From Acanthococcus lagerstroemiae (lineage: Eukaryota; Arthropoda; Insecta; Hemiptera; Eriococcidae): DNA of 64,000 bases. Position numbers and translations under genes: made by a program. The stretch covers positions 57,343,211 through 57,407,210 of the forward strand of contig CM063113.1 of assembly GCA_031841125.1 (NCBI GenBank). The letters are read 5' to 3'. Below are positions 45,874 to 57,180 of the stretch, piece by piece. Position 1 is the stretch's first letter; every line of letters starts with the position of its first letter. The notes under the pieces are model-generated. The model was not told the origin of the DNA. It was given only the letters and a program-made list of their open reading frames with translations, and made no database searches.

Positions 45874-46738
45874 CTGTGGACAATCGTAAAAAAGTTTCGT
45901 GAAACAGTTTGCCGACTGCCATCACACGTATTTTGTGGTCCGTTCTACGAATATACGAAGCAGTAATTACTATTATGTATATTTATGGAGATCTAAAGAT
46001 AGTATTTGGCGGTGCTGTCCGTGGTTCGACAACCTATTGCCTGACTGGATACATCAGGTGTGTTTTCCACCATGAGCATATTTTGAAATTTAAAAAGTCA
46101 TGTTGGCACTGACAGTGAGATCTGCCTCACGGGATGACTCTCCTGTATGGTTTCAACATACAAATACTCGTAACAATGCCGAATAGTTGGGTTTTGCATG
46201 TTCCAGATGATATTTCAAGGTCCATAGGGTTCAATGGCCGTTCTGTGGCTGAGCGGTATTGTGCCAGCCTTGCATTAGTAATGGCAAGATATTCGATATT
46301 TATCGATATTATCAATATTTTTAACATATCGAAAATATCCATATGAATTTTCAAATATTGATAAATATCAATGATCTTTTAATCTTATCAAGTTTGGAGA
46401 ATAAAAAGCTGTACGGCTGCACGCTGCAGTGCACAGCCGATGCGAGTCCTCCGAAAGTCCAATATGCAAGAAATCGTGAATTGTCAAATCGCGTCAATCC
46501 TGCAGTGCGACAGCCGCCTAGTAGTCGGTAGACAGAGGAGTGTTCCCATATCACTCTAGAATTTGATACAGCAAAATGAGTTTTCTTGTAAATACCTTTG
46601 TTCTTTAGATGTTCTTTAGCTATTGCCACAAATAGAGATATATCCATTTGCCGATAAATGAATAAGGACTATCTCCACTACCTACACTTATGGTTGTGAA
46701 TAAGCAGAGTGTCATCATCATCAGTTTCACACACATTT

Positions 46739-46925
46739 GGACGCTATCAAACAAAAAGGACTTAAGCGACATTTGTTGACAAAATTGGTCGTTAGTATGG
46801 TTGGAAAGAGCGTAAAAAGTAGAATTCTTTAAAATTGGGTCCCCGATTCAAGAATCTGTATCCACGTTGAGAAAAGGTTATCAGTAAACGCTATGTCCCT
46901 AAGCCGGCATTGTTCATTGGCTTTC
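46739..46925 (+). mobile_element. MITE, GGACGCTGTTAA family, copy 2 (truncated)
   Basis: It starts GGACGCTATCAAACAAAAAG and shares GGAAAGAGCGTAAAAAGTAG and CCGGCATTGTTCATTGGCTTT (last 20 bases) with the other copies. The right terminal repeat is missing after position 46,925. Confidence 0.85.
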
Positions 46926-46984
46926 AACGACCGTACCGCAAAAAAAATAAAAAGCAAAGTGACCATCGACATTCTCATGTCGGT

Positions 46985-47345
46985 GGAATCCGAGGAGCGG
47001 AAAGACATCAAACTGCTCTCCCGTGGTTGCAAACGTGTCTGCAAACTGATGCACTAGCGGAGCGTACTACGCGAAGGCTAATACAAGGAACGTAATGCTC
47101 TCAGGCTGATACAAGGAGCGTTGCGAGTCGGAAGCGCCTCGTGCCTGAGCCTCGATCTATATGATTTACTTTTCGCTCAGTCAGTGAGTTAGTCAGACAG
47201 TCCGAGTCAGCCAGAGTCAGTCAGTCAGCTAGTCAACCAGTTAACCAGTCAGTCAGTCAGCCAGCCAACCCAGCCAGCCTGTAACGCTTTTCTTGTCACG
47301 CTCTAGAGTAACGCTTTTTTCCGTTGCCAGCCAGCCTAGCCAGCT
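46985..47345 (-). mobile_element. Element with internal TGAC repeats, copy 1
   Basis: Reversed, it matches 49,695-50,070: ACGTTCCTTGTA, GCTAGTGCATCA and GAGAGCA occur in the same order. Between 47,165 and 47,290 it is a CAGTCAGT/CCAGCCAG array. TAACGCTTTTTTCCGTTG near 47,310 matches 50,048. It lacks the clear terminal inverted repeats of the second copy. Confidence 0.7.
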
Positions 47346-47349
47346 TATC

Positions 47350-48470
47350 CTATTGGCAATGAAATTATTGATAATATATCGATACGAAAATTTTTTTGAT
47401 ATTGACATCACTACCTTGCATCCTTTGATCCTGAGATGCGAGTTTAATTTCCAATGAAGGAAAGCTAGTGAACAGGTTTCATCTCTATCCTCGCAAAACA
47501 TCCTAGGGAACAGAGCAATCAATAGAGGTGGACAGATAGTGTGCTCTGCAGTTCCGTACCAGTTCTCAAAAACAAGGAATTGTACATAGAACAAGTTATC
47601 ACCAGTATCAGATGGATTGGTGCTGTGCTGTGCGCGGCTTGTGGGTCGCTTATTTAGCGTTGTGAGACTGGTGGCAAGTAACAGTTCAAGGTTCACCTAC
47701 CATACATCATCTTGGGTACAGAGCCAGAAATACTCTGAAGCAACAAATGGTACCATACAACTGCTTCTTACAAATCTTTTCTCGGTTCGCGGATACATTT
47801 TATGTGTACTCTGGTTCATGTACTACTTCCAAATTTTTGAATATTTGAGAAAATATTGACATGGATATGTCCAATGGCTCGCCACGCGAACGAAAAAAAT
47901 TCCACAAAAAAAAGTTCCGCAGAAAAACGTTACCATCGTGATGTAGTTGCGTATTTCTCTTTATGCAGTCAGTTACAGAAAGATCGAACGGGAGAGCCAA
48001 GACTGAGAGACAATCGTACATACATACAAAAGGACGAAAAAGAAGCGACTAAAACCTAAAAAACAGGATATTTACAACCATGACTGGATGTGAGCCAACG
48101 AGAGGGAAAGAGAGAGAGAGAAAGAGAAAGGACAACAGAAAAGAATTCGGTTTTAAAATCGGGTGAAAGGGACAAAGAGGCAGAAGACGGTCTCGAAGGT
48201 TCAGAAATGGAAGAAGTTGTAGAATCGGCGTGAACACTAATTATGTACATCATCATTATATTTTGGTTTCTTTTTGATTGTTTCTAGTCTAATTTTGTGC
48301 ATTTTTCCTGATATTGAAGATTGAGCGCTCTATTGTTTTAGTTTTAGCAAAAAATAAAGAGTTCCATTCCCCCCCCCCCCCAAAAAAAAACACAAAAAAA
48401 CTTGTCCTTCATATCGTAACAATAGACTTTACCGGGGGAAAAAAACTGAAATTTTAGAATTCACCGAAAG
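47350..48470. other. Stretch with simple repeats, no gene recognised
   Basis: A (GA)n tract at about 48,106-48,130 and a C run followed by A runs at 48,369-48,404. Open frames on both strands at 47,253-47,696 and 47,856-48,256 are unrecognised. Confidence 0.4.
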
Positions 48471-48925
48471 TAGGGTTTCGTTGAGTTCAATTTTGAGATT
48501 CATTCATTCTAACCCCCATAAATCAAGGTCCACTGCGGGCCATAACCTGAAATCTTGACAGTCACGTGCAGGGCCGTATTTACATATAGGCAACATAGGC
48601 ACGTGCCTAGGGCGTCAGATTTTGAGGGGCTGCAAATTTTCGACGCTTTCTTTTCATCTATGTAGGTATTAAAAAAACACACAAAAAAAGAAGGAAAATC
48701 TAAGTGGGTATGATCGAAATTCTGAGGGGGGCGGCAGTTTTTATTCTGCCCAGAGGCGCGAGAATGCTAAATCCGGCCCCTAGTCACGTATGTGTACATC
48801 AGTTACAGTGAAAAGAGGGTTTCGTGAGTCACTGAGTTCAATTCTGAGGTATTTTCAATAGTAACCTTTTCTCAGCATGGTCCACTGTGGGGCTATGAAT
48901 TCAAATGTTGACCGTCAGAAACGTA
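48470..48925 (+). repeat. CTGAATT-type repeat, two units interrupted by a hAT MITE
   Basis: Unit 1 (AGGGTTTCGTTGAGTTCAAT, GGTCCACTGCGGG) begins at 48,472. Unit 2 (AGGGTTTCGTGAGTCACTGA, GGTCCACTGTGGG) begins at 48,818. The MITE at 48,569-48,782 sits in the first unit; without it the period is about 125-130 bp. Confidence 0.7.
48569..48782. mobile_element. hAT-type MITE (214 bp)
   Basis: The ends are CAGGGCCGTATTTACA and GCTAAATCCGGCCCCTA. Flanks GTCACGTG (48,561-48,568) and GTCACGTA (48,783-48,790) differ at one base. Inside the left end is GGCACGTGCCTAGGGCG, with a comparable CCAGAGGCGCG near the right end. The neighbouring tandem unit has no such insertion. Confidence 0.9.
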
Positions 48926-48969
48926 TATGTATGTAGTATACGTATAAAGTTACTAACCCTAATTTTCAG

Positions 48970-49043
48970 ATTTCGACTCCGTGGTGTAAGTGCATCCCGA
49001 ACAACCTCAACTGAATTCAGCAATTTTGTAAATCCAACAGCAG
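48970..49043 (+). CDS. Candidate isolated exon, plus strand
   Basis: A branch-point-like TTACTAAC and the acceptor CCCTAATTTTCAG precede 74 bp that end at the donor AACAGCAG|GTATGT. One frame is open (FRLRGVSASRTTSTEFSNFV then NPTA); the other two contain stops. Codons are AT-ending, unlike gene B. It lies antisense within candidate gene C. Its outgoing phase fits the candidate exon at 60,988-61,028, but the distance makes that link speculative. Confidence 0.3.
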
Positions 49044-49139
49044 GTATGTCAATTTCTAATTCAAATAAAAGGAAGGTCAACATGTCTCACTGCTGTAAGC
49101 CATCTTTGAGGCTTGTAATACACGAAAAAATATTATAAA

Positions 49140-49666
49140 TTTACATATGCCGACGTATCTACGTAGCACGGATACGTTGGTAGAAAGGTTTCCGGAAAGG
49201 AAAGAAAAATATTTGGAAAAGGATCAGTATTAGAGTACAAAAATGAATTCGATAGTGATGAGCACTCTTCATTCTCCTCATGCGGTACTCAACTTAGTTC
49301 GACTTTCTTCTCCCCTCTGAGCCTTTTCGTGTACCTCTACTCTTCCCGTCCACCTAAAATAGAAACAAAATTTCATGCGGTATTCGAAAACTCTCATCAA
49401 GTGCTAGGGCCTCTGAGCACTGCTGAAGTTGTCACCCATGCTCTTCTTCTTTCTTAAACTCAGAAAAACTAGGTCAACGATCGAAAATCTAGGTTTCCGC
49501 TAATAAGGCCTGCGTTAATGAGTAGCTGGGAGGCTTATTCGAATCTTATCTCTATGGCATTTCTGAAGCTGGCGTAAAAAAGTGTAAGATATTTTTGTGT
49601 AGTATTGGATACGGAATGCTTGCATGCATTATATTCTCACTACTTAGTAATCAACAAATACTGAAA
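49140..49666. other. Stretch without recognised features
   Basis: AT-rich, with no exon-like segment and no terminal repeats recognised. Confidence 0.4.
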
Positions 49667-50120
49667 ATTATCATTTCCACGGAAATTCATTTTGACATTT
49701 TTATGTCTTTACTTTGGCACACAACGGAGACTACTGACTGACTTGACTGATGACTGGCTGACTCAACACTTCATTCGCCTACGAGTACCATATTCCTTGC
49801 ATCAGCCTGTATTCCCTTGCGAGCACCACGTTCCTTGTACCAGCCCACGAGCACTACGCTCTGCTAGTGCATCATCTTGCAGACGAGTCTGCAACCACAG
49901 GAGAGCATTTTCATGTCTCCTTCGCGAACTGCGCTCACATGAGAATGTCGTCGTCTGCTACGCTCCACAGAGCACGTTGCGTTCCATATTTTTTGGCGCG
50001 CTCATTTTTTGGATGCTACGTTTGCTGGACGATGACATGCTCCAAAATAACGCTTTTTTCCGTTGTGTGCCAAAGTAAAGACATAAAAATATCAAAATGA
50101 TTCCCATGGAAATGATAATT
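49667..50120. mobile_element. Inverted-repeat element with internal TGAC repeats, copy 2
   Basis: Terminal inverted repeats of about 60 bp: AATTATCATTTCC, then TTTTTATGTCTTTACTTTGG, CACACAACGG at the left, and the inverse at 50,060-50,120. Between them lie a short CTGACTGACTTGACTGATGA array and GC-richer unique sequence with no recognisable frame. Copy 1 lies reversed at 46,985-47,345. Confidence 0.8.
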
Positions 50121-50189
50121 CCTTTTCGTCGCTCCTTTTTGTTCCTCCTCAAATGTAACGTTCATCCCGTTTGGGTTACACCCATGGCT

Positions 50190-50365
50190 GGAATGTGCCA
50201 AAGTAAAGAAAAGAAAATGTCAAAATAAATTTACATGGAAATTATTATTTCATTCCTCCTCAAATGTAACGCATAACGCGTAAAACGTAACACGTAAAAC
50301 GTCACGCGTAAAAGTAACGTTTTTCCGATTTGTATGCCAAAATAAAGACATGAAAATGTCATAAA
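50190..50365 (+). repeat. Stacked extra termini and a 14-16-bp tandem repeat
   Basis: Two further copies of the right terminus follow: TGTGCCAAAGTAAAGAAAAG at 50,195 and TATGCCAAAATAAAGACATG at 50,331. A CGTAAAACGTAACACGTAAA-type tandem stretch lies between them at 50,264-50,318. Confidence 0.75.
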
Positions 50366-51470
50366 CTGAATTCAGGGCATCATTTTGCCTCCTGAGGGCT
50401 TACAGACATTCGGATTTCCGGTGACTTATTCAAATTCCTGACAACTGTTTCATCCATTCGACCTTTTAGTTTACTTCTGCATAATTGTACCAAACGATAA
50501 TTTCATTTTTGAAATTTAAAGAAAAAATTACAAATTTCTATACTAAAAGTTATATTAAGTCACTTGTTGTTATTTCTGAGAAATAAAGTTTCTGTAGGTA
50601 CCTTACCTCAATTCTAGACTCACTCATTCTCCTTTCTAGTCAATCCTAAATACTCGGCGTCGAATTGCGCTCATCGACTTGTTCACTCTTCACACCTTCG
50701 ACCGGACTCGATGTCAAAATTTTCATACCCGGTTATAATCCAAATTCTTTACACTGCCTTTCGTAATTACACTCCACAGAACCGCGTTATTACCACCAGC
50801 TATAAAATTCTTCGCCATCCACTTCGCACATTTCAAGAACTCGAATGGATTTCTCGATAGTCGGATAGCCGGATACTTCAACTCCTATAACTATACCACT
50901 CGTTGGTACACGTTTATTAATAAGTTCTTGCGAAGTTGTTCGCCGTTCGATGTTTTTTAATCATCGGCGAGAAGATAGTAAAATTATATTATATGAACAC
51001 GAATAATTCGAGATATGCGGCGTGATACCATTTTCCAGCGCCTCTTATGGTTCAGTGACCAACGAATCGAGTTGGACCAAACTGCCATGCCGTGTCTATG
51101 CGGCTACTGCCGAGCCGTCATGTCCTTACCTACAGTAGTTTATTTTATCGTTTAAGCCGAAGTAGAGAAGAAGAATAATAATAATATGGGTAAACATTAT
51201 TTTTAATGACAAATGTTGGCCGTTAAGAAGCAGTGGAACGAGATAACGACGGCCATCATCAGCAGAGGAGAAGAAAGAGGAAGTAAGGAAAAACGCGTCG
51301 TCGAATAAGAAAGAATAATCTTTTTCAAATACCGGCTAAGACTGACGGCGAAAAAAAAAAAAAAAAAAACTTCGAACGAGTCGCACAGATAAAGTTGTAC
51401 TTAAGTATTCTTCTTCGTTATAAGGTCATCGATTGAACGAACCCGTATGACGATGCTATTATTTCGCGTA
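50366..51470. other. Stretch without recognised features
   Basis: Contains a 20-base A run at about 51,351-51,370; GC rises slightly at 51,030-51,300. No gene recognised. Confidence 0.4.
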
Positions 51471-51557
51471 GAAATTGTCAGTTACGAGTCGCGTCTTACC
51501 TCACAACCAGTTTCCAGCTACTGTTCGTTTTTCCAGCGCTGCTACTATCACTCCTAC

Positions 51558-51625
51558 CTGCCTTCGGTCTTCTACTTTGAGCTCCTGCCTGAGAGCCACT
51601 AGACTAGTATCATTAGCCGTGATAG
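51558..51625 (-). CDS. Candidate gene C, second exon
   Basis: After the acceptor TCTTGTCGATTTCTTCAG the frame with two leading bases reads ITANDTSLVALRQELKVEDR plus RQ, up to the donor GGCAG|GTAGGA. The first base comes from the exon at 55,839-55,923 (G plus CT gives Ala), and it leaves phase 0 for 45,808. The sequence is helical-looking and charged. A stronger donor, TGTGAG|GTAAGA, lies at 51,499-51,494 on the plus scale, but reading to it passes a TGA. An alternative is therefore that the protein ends there. The plus strand also has an open frame here (AVIAEEIDKILDFGTEG). Confidence 0.35.
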
Positions 51626-51755
51626 CTGAAGAAATCGACAAGATACTGGATTTCGGCACAGAGGGTCAGACGACAGGACCGATCAACATACTATAAGTCT
51701 CTTGAAATCCGAGCGTCTCCAAGCCCTCCAGGGGAGTGAGGAGTAGGGTGAAGAG

Positions 51756-52085
51756 CCCTAATATGTGACCGTGCCCGAAGAAAGGATACATATGGGTGAA
51801 AAACCAATTTTGAGCTTCTGACAGTTTCAGATGGAAGGAGCCTTCCTCTTTTGATAGCCAACCGTGCCCGTGGATGCCGAATCCGACTATGCGGAGCGTA
51901 CCGCGTGTTCGATTCGGCATCAACGGGCGCGGTTGGATCCAAAATGGCGTATGCGCGTACTCGTGTTTACAGTGCTTTACTTTTGAATACAATTTGTTCC
52001 AGCATTGTAGCTTTAAAAATGAGCATCTGAAATCGTCAAAAGCTCAACATTGGATCCTTTCTTCGCGCACGGTCACATATGGGGT
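51756..52085. mobile_element. Foldback element (about 320 bp) with inner hairpin
   Basis: Outer arms ATATGTGACCGTGCCCGAAG at the left and CTTCGCGCACGGTCACATAT at the right are inverted. A second inverted pair (51,859-51,938) surrounds TATGCGGAGCGTACCGCGTG. The inner arm again contains CCGTGCCCG. No coding capacity. It lies about 130 bp upstream (minus-strand sense) of the candidate gene C exon at 51,558-51,625, so within the intron. Confidence 0.85.
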
Positions 52086-52089
52086 AGTT

Positions 52090-52440
52090 CCTAAATTAGG
52101 GTACCCTACCCATTGATGTTACACAATGTACAACACACTCTGGCAGTAAGTAGTAGAAGTAATGCACACAAACAAGAAACTAACTTTTCGACGAAAAGTT
52201 TCTGATAAGAAATTATGTAATTTTACGAAGATTTCTTTATTTCGAGACGTTCAAGGGTAAAAAAAGTGCAAAGTTTGACGAAATATAAAAGAGAGTCAAA
52301 AATGTGAATAAATTCTACATTAACTATGCGGAAACGAATGTTCATTTGCGAATAGTTTCCAATCAATTTGAAATGAAGTTAGATACTTCTTCACGATTAT
52401 TAGTTATTTTACTTTATTAGGTGAGAATCTGAAGTAAGGT
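52090..52440. other. Stretch without recognised features
   Basis: AT-rich, no frames or repeats recognised. Confidence 0.35.
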
Positions 52441-54170
52441 AAAGGTACCAAATATATCGACCATGCTCCTAATATCGCCCACCAGGATATTTCATCTGTT
52501 TAACGCGCTCTCTGGTGACCAATTACGGAACTATGTAGTTTTTGTTGATTATTTGGACTTCCCAAGATTCAACGGCAAAGTAGCTGACATCTGGCGCATG
52601 TTTCTGGCAATCTTATCAATGTTTGGATCACTGTGATGTTAGGCATTCATTAAAATTTAAAAATGTGATTTTCAAACGGCTCTCAACTCGATCTTTGCAA
52701 TAAAAAAAATTAAAAAAAAACTTTTTACTTCAACATCTATAAGCTAGTGATTTTCATTTGAATTTGTCTTGAAAATAAATCTCGAAATAAAAATCGGGCT
52801 TCTCCATTTGAAAGTACAGTGTTGTTCCTTGCTATTCTAACATTGATAAGCATCATTTCGTTGAGCAGAGGTGGTGGAAAGTCGTAAGACAAAGCGTTCA
52901 CTTTTGACTTTAGCTTTTAGATTTAATATAAGAAACTTTCAACTTTTTGCTTTTCACAAGAAATATTTCTTCAGCTTTCGACTTTTGGCTTTCCAGTATC
53001 AAAATGTTTCAACCTTCGACTTTTCAAAAAAAATTAAAAAAAAAAATTAGGCAACTGTTTACAACGTGTTTATGGTTTGCTTTCAACATCAGTATATTTA
53101 TTGTTATTTGTTAACCTGACTTATTTCTCATAGGACCTAAAATAAATGCAATTACGAGAACAGTTCGTTATTAGGGAAAGGGCGAAGAAATGAAAGGAAA
53201 AGCTGAATAAATAAAACTTTTAGTTTATCGCTTCCTATCTAAAAATATTTTTCAACTTTTGACTTTCGGCTTTTTAACGTCAAAATTCACAAGCTTCCGG
53301 CTTAAAACTTTCAGCTTTCAGCTAGCTTTCCAACTCTGTCGTAGAGTGTGGAAATGGAGGAAGGCCCGATGCTAGCGTGCCACCGGTCTGGGAAATCTGA
53401 ATCGCTGCTGTAGAAAATGTGAACCAAAAACCAAAAATATAAAAGTTATCACCGATAGAAATTTTTTGTACATTGAAAAGTTTTTCCAGCGTTTACGAAA
53501 AATTATCTTTTTTCAAAATCCAAAAATTCCATTTTGCGCCCACAACCTCAGTACGTCACGAAGTATTAGATTCCGGTGAGTTTTTTTCTCATTTTTCATT
53601 ACACGTTAATTTTTTTCATTTTTCTTGAAAAACTGAGAAGTACCCTAATATTGCCATCTATCACCGGAAAAGCGTAAACGATGGTCACGAGTTTCAATGG
53701 CTGGAACTATACAGGCAGTTTTAAAACAAAAAATGGGCTTGTTAAAGGCATCCCAAAGTTTCACGAAAAAACGGAATTATGTACTGTACGCCTTGACTGG
53801 TATCCCAAAGTTTCACAAAAAACGGTATATTTATGTATACTCTGTACGCTTTATTCTTAAGTTGAATATTGTTTTTGTACTTACTTATGAATAAAAAAAT
53901 ATAATCAAGAGTCTAAACCCATTAATTCATTTTGTTTTTACAAATTTTTTTAGGTGGGCGATATTTGGAGCCCATTTATAAAATCACAATTTTCGAATTT
54001 TTTACAAAAAATCAATCTAATTGCTCCGTAGTTGAAAATTTCGAAAATACTTCGAAGGGTTGTAGTTGGAGGTCCCATGTATTCCAAACCTACTTAGATT
54101 TAAGATTTATGTACATTAGAAGGACTTTCTTCAGCTCAAAAAAAGTGGGCGATATTTAGTGCCTGTACCT
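52441..54170. mobile_element. Decayed DNA transposon with AAGGTAC...AATATCG ends
   Basis: The left end AAAGGTACCAAATATATCG with CTAATATCGCCCACC pairs with the right end, which reversed reads AAGGTACAGGCACTAAATATCG. The motif CTAATATCGCCCACC also occurs reversed at 53,952, and a worn form near 53,643. The unit is thus rearranged or composite. Its superfamily is unknown. A hAT element sits inside it. The plus strand just outside, at 54,190-54,360, has an open basic stretch (CVLCKYTVPRLKRKLKLAEG) that could be a transposase tail, unproven. Confidence 0.5.
52866..53338. mobile_element. Nested hAT-type element (473 bp)
   Basis: The ends are CAGAGGTGGTGGAAAG and CTTTCCAACTCTG. Flanks TCGTTGAG (52,858-52,865) and TCGTAGAG (53,339-53,346) form an 8-bp duplication with one mismatch. 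Subterminal zones carry many CTTTTGACTT/CTTTCAGCTTT strings on one strand. No transposase frame. Confidence 0.9.
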
Positions 54171-54439
54171 TGGGGGAAATTTCTTGAGTGCAGATGAGAT
54201 GATTCGAAAACCCGATCGAAAATTGAGGAGGCAGAGGCTACAAAGATGTGTATTGTGTAAATATACTGTACCGCGACTGAAGAGGAAGTTGAAGCTGGCC
54301 GAGGGCACTACATCAGCAGGAATTTCTATCAATGATGAAAATATCAAATGCAGTCCACAATAAAGAAAAAGGTGACACAAAAATCTCGAAATAGGCCTGT
54401 CATTGAAGAAAAATATGTCTGTCAACCACAATGACAATT

Positions 54440-55288
54440 CAGATGATGAGGATGCTACTTGTCATGTACCAAATTAGGATTCGAAATAGATGTGGCTGAC
54501 ACCTAGCGATACAATTCAGAACCTATCTAGTTTGAGTCATAAAATGAATCGCTTCCATAAGAAATGTACAAACGATGATTACATACTTCGAATTTTGAAG
54601 AATTTAGAGTTATTTCAGAATTTCAAACACTTATTGAAGTCATTCTTTAAAAACATGTACTATAAATTGAAAAGGTCACCGAAACAAACAGGTGGAATCC
54701 TCATGAGACCAATCTTCGCTCCCCGATCACTCAACGTACTTACGCCAGGTGTTTGTTAGTGTGCATGCGTTTGTGTAGCGCCACGAGCGCTCACTACATT
54801 TCATTGCACATCCTAAATTAATGTAAAAACTGACACATGGAGAATGCGCCAAAGATCCAGGGAATTCCTGGATTTGCGATTCATGTTATGAAGATTCAGT
54901 GTGGAAGAAACCCCCAAAACACTGATATTTCTACCTTAAAATCTCGGTAATCAGGCCACAATCTTTATGGACTTATTTTAAACTTACCCAATATCAATAA
55001 TAATTTTCTTAATTTTCATTCAACTTCCTTCTCTCAACTGCTCTATTTAATGTAGGAATTAGAGGACCCCATATTAAAAATCAGAATAACCCACATTAAG
55101 AGCACTTTAGGTTGACCAGTCAATTTGACATTTTTTTGACTATCTGGAATAATATGAATACAAGCTATACATTCAGCTGAGGAGCGGACTCAAAAACTGC
55201 CCTTAGTCCAAAAAACGAAGTTGTGTAAAATCGAATAAACAATGAGTAGTATAACGAAATTTTTAACACCAATAACTCGAGTTAATAC
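54440..55288. other. Stretch without recognised features
   Basis: No splice-bounded segment and no repeat family recognised. Confidence 0.4.
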
Positions 55289-55538
55289 GGACGCTGTTAA
55301 ACAAAAAGCTCCCAAGTGACAAAATCTGTCTTTTGAGAAAACGTAACATAAAAAGCCAATGAATAATGCCGGTTTACGGAAATAGCGTTCACTGATAAGC
55401 TTTTTTCAACGTGGATACACATTTTCGCATCGGGAACCCAATTTTAAAAAATTCTACTTTTTACGCTCTTTCCAATGATACTAATAACTAAATTTTGAAA
55501 ACAAATGTCGCTTGGGAGCTTTTTGTTTAACAGCGTCC
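55289..55538 (-). mobile_element. MITE, GGACGCTGTTAA family, copy 3 (250 bp)
   Basis: Complete copy with inverted termini GGACGCTGTTAAACAAAAAG and CTTTTTGTTTAACAGCGTCC. Orientation is opposite to the copies at 11,904 and 46,739. A TA dinucleotide on each side (with one variable base) is the only possible target duplication. Confidence 0.92.
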
Positions 55539-55838
55539 ATATTGCGATAAGAATATGCGGTCAGCTCTCACGAGTAGCTTCGACTTTCTCCGAAAGATAG
55601 CATCAACTCATTTTCGGTGTTTCTGTACTGAGGGCAGTTTGTTAATTAGCTCCCTAATTTTCAGTGCCTGGACAATAATACGGTATACTTTTCTTTACAC
55701 GTCCCGACTAAGAGTATTGTCATATCTTAACTGCAAAAGCTTGTTCTGAAAGAAAAGAATTTTTAGCCTCAGCTTTCCGCATACTACATAATATACTTCC
55801 GTTAGTAGCCGGTTTGGTAGTTACTTTGCACTGCTTAC

Positions 55839-55923
55839 CTTTGGCCGGTATTAGCTCAAGTGATTGCACCTGGTTTTGGAGAACTTCATCTTTCGATTCG
55901 GAAGGCATAGCAATAAGATCCAT
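55839..55923 (-). CDS. Candidate gene C, first coding exon
   Basis: An ATG in a good context (AAAATGG) opens 28 codons plus one base up to the consensus donor CCAAAG|GTAAGC. The product reads MDLIAMPSESKDEVLQNQVQ then SLELIPAK, with a coiled-coil-like composition. It joins in phase with 51,558-51,625 and 45,808-45,873. If the donor is ignored the frame runs to 55,720 (68 residues). No initiator-type motif was found upstream to 56,090. The protein is not recognised. Confidence 0.4.
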
Positions 55924-55989
55924 TTTAAAAAACAAAACTCGCGAAAAACGAAAACTATAACACCGCGCACTACGTACATATAAATTTCG

Positions 55990-57170
55990 GATGAGTTCAC
56001 GCTACAATGACGAAAAAAATGTTACGCAGTTGAAGAGCTCGCAATGACCGTCGAGTTTAGCGTCTGGAAATGGGTTTTCTCACTTTTATCGGAGAGATAA
56101 GGAAACCTTTGTATTGTAAAAAGGCACTACAATAGCTCGCAGGTGTTCATGATATTGGGATAACGTGATGAGTCTGTCCTGTTGCTATTTGAACAGAAGA
56201 CTTGTCCAAGCCTGCATGAAAATAAGCGTGCCGCACATTGCATAACAAAATGCTGGCGAAATAAAAAAGAACTCGGTTCCTTATACATACATAGAAATAC
56301 ATAATACATATGTAAGTCGGCGCATTTCGTGAAGACTGTCTTTTGTGTGGGTTTCAATTTTCTCTGTCGGAACGCGTTGCCCAATGCCAACGGTTAAGCA
56401 GGCAAAGCTACATACATATGTACGTATCTGTTCTACAGTTGCGGAGAAAATTTGCAGCTCACGTTATCAAACTGAGCACAGAAAAACTGAAAAAGAAAAA
56501 ATCCTGGGATCTTCGCTTAGTATGTGGACAAGTAGCGAGTTTCTTTTTTGCAAGTTCTTCAATTCTGCAAGTGTAGTAATGAAACTACCCCACAAATTTA
56601 TCTTGTCATTTGCTCAATACTGTCGTAAACGATTTCGAGTATACGGGGCTCGACACTTCGAGAAAGAGATTTGAAAAAAAAAACACTGAGGATACATAAG
56701 TATTATTATTATGCTAGTATATCAGATGTTGAGATAAGTCAGCACTTCGTGAACTTTCTCATATTATACCACTAGGGGTTTCTTGATTAAGTTTCAAGTG
56801 TTTTAATTGGTTTGCGCACATTCTCCAGGTACTCGGAAATGAGAAATACGTCACATTAGTCCGGAAAACAGAATTTCACGAGAAAAAGGAACCGAGTCTG
56901 AGTGAAGAAAAAGTACTTAAAAACAGCTTTATTCATTTTAAAGTGAAAGAAAAGTCTAAAGACCACACGTTTGCTGAAGCTGTATCAACTCGAATACAAA
57001 AGCATTGAGGTGCTACAAAGGCACGTTGGCACGTAAATAATACACTTTCCATCAACAGTCATTAAGTTTCTGGTCTACGTGACAACAAACTTATGTTTAA
57101 GAAAGTACTTAGTCACTGAACTGGTACAGCGTTCCTCAAGAGTGGATCAATTCTTGTGAAAAACAGGAAT
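55990..57170. other. Upstream flank of candidate gene C, no gene recognised
   Basis: GC is slightly raised at 55,990-56,070. Plus-strand frames at 56,343-56,674 (77 and 109 codons in two frames) are unrecognised. Confidence 0.35.
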
Positions 57171-57180
57171 CACATTCTTA

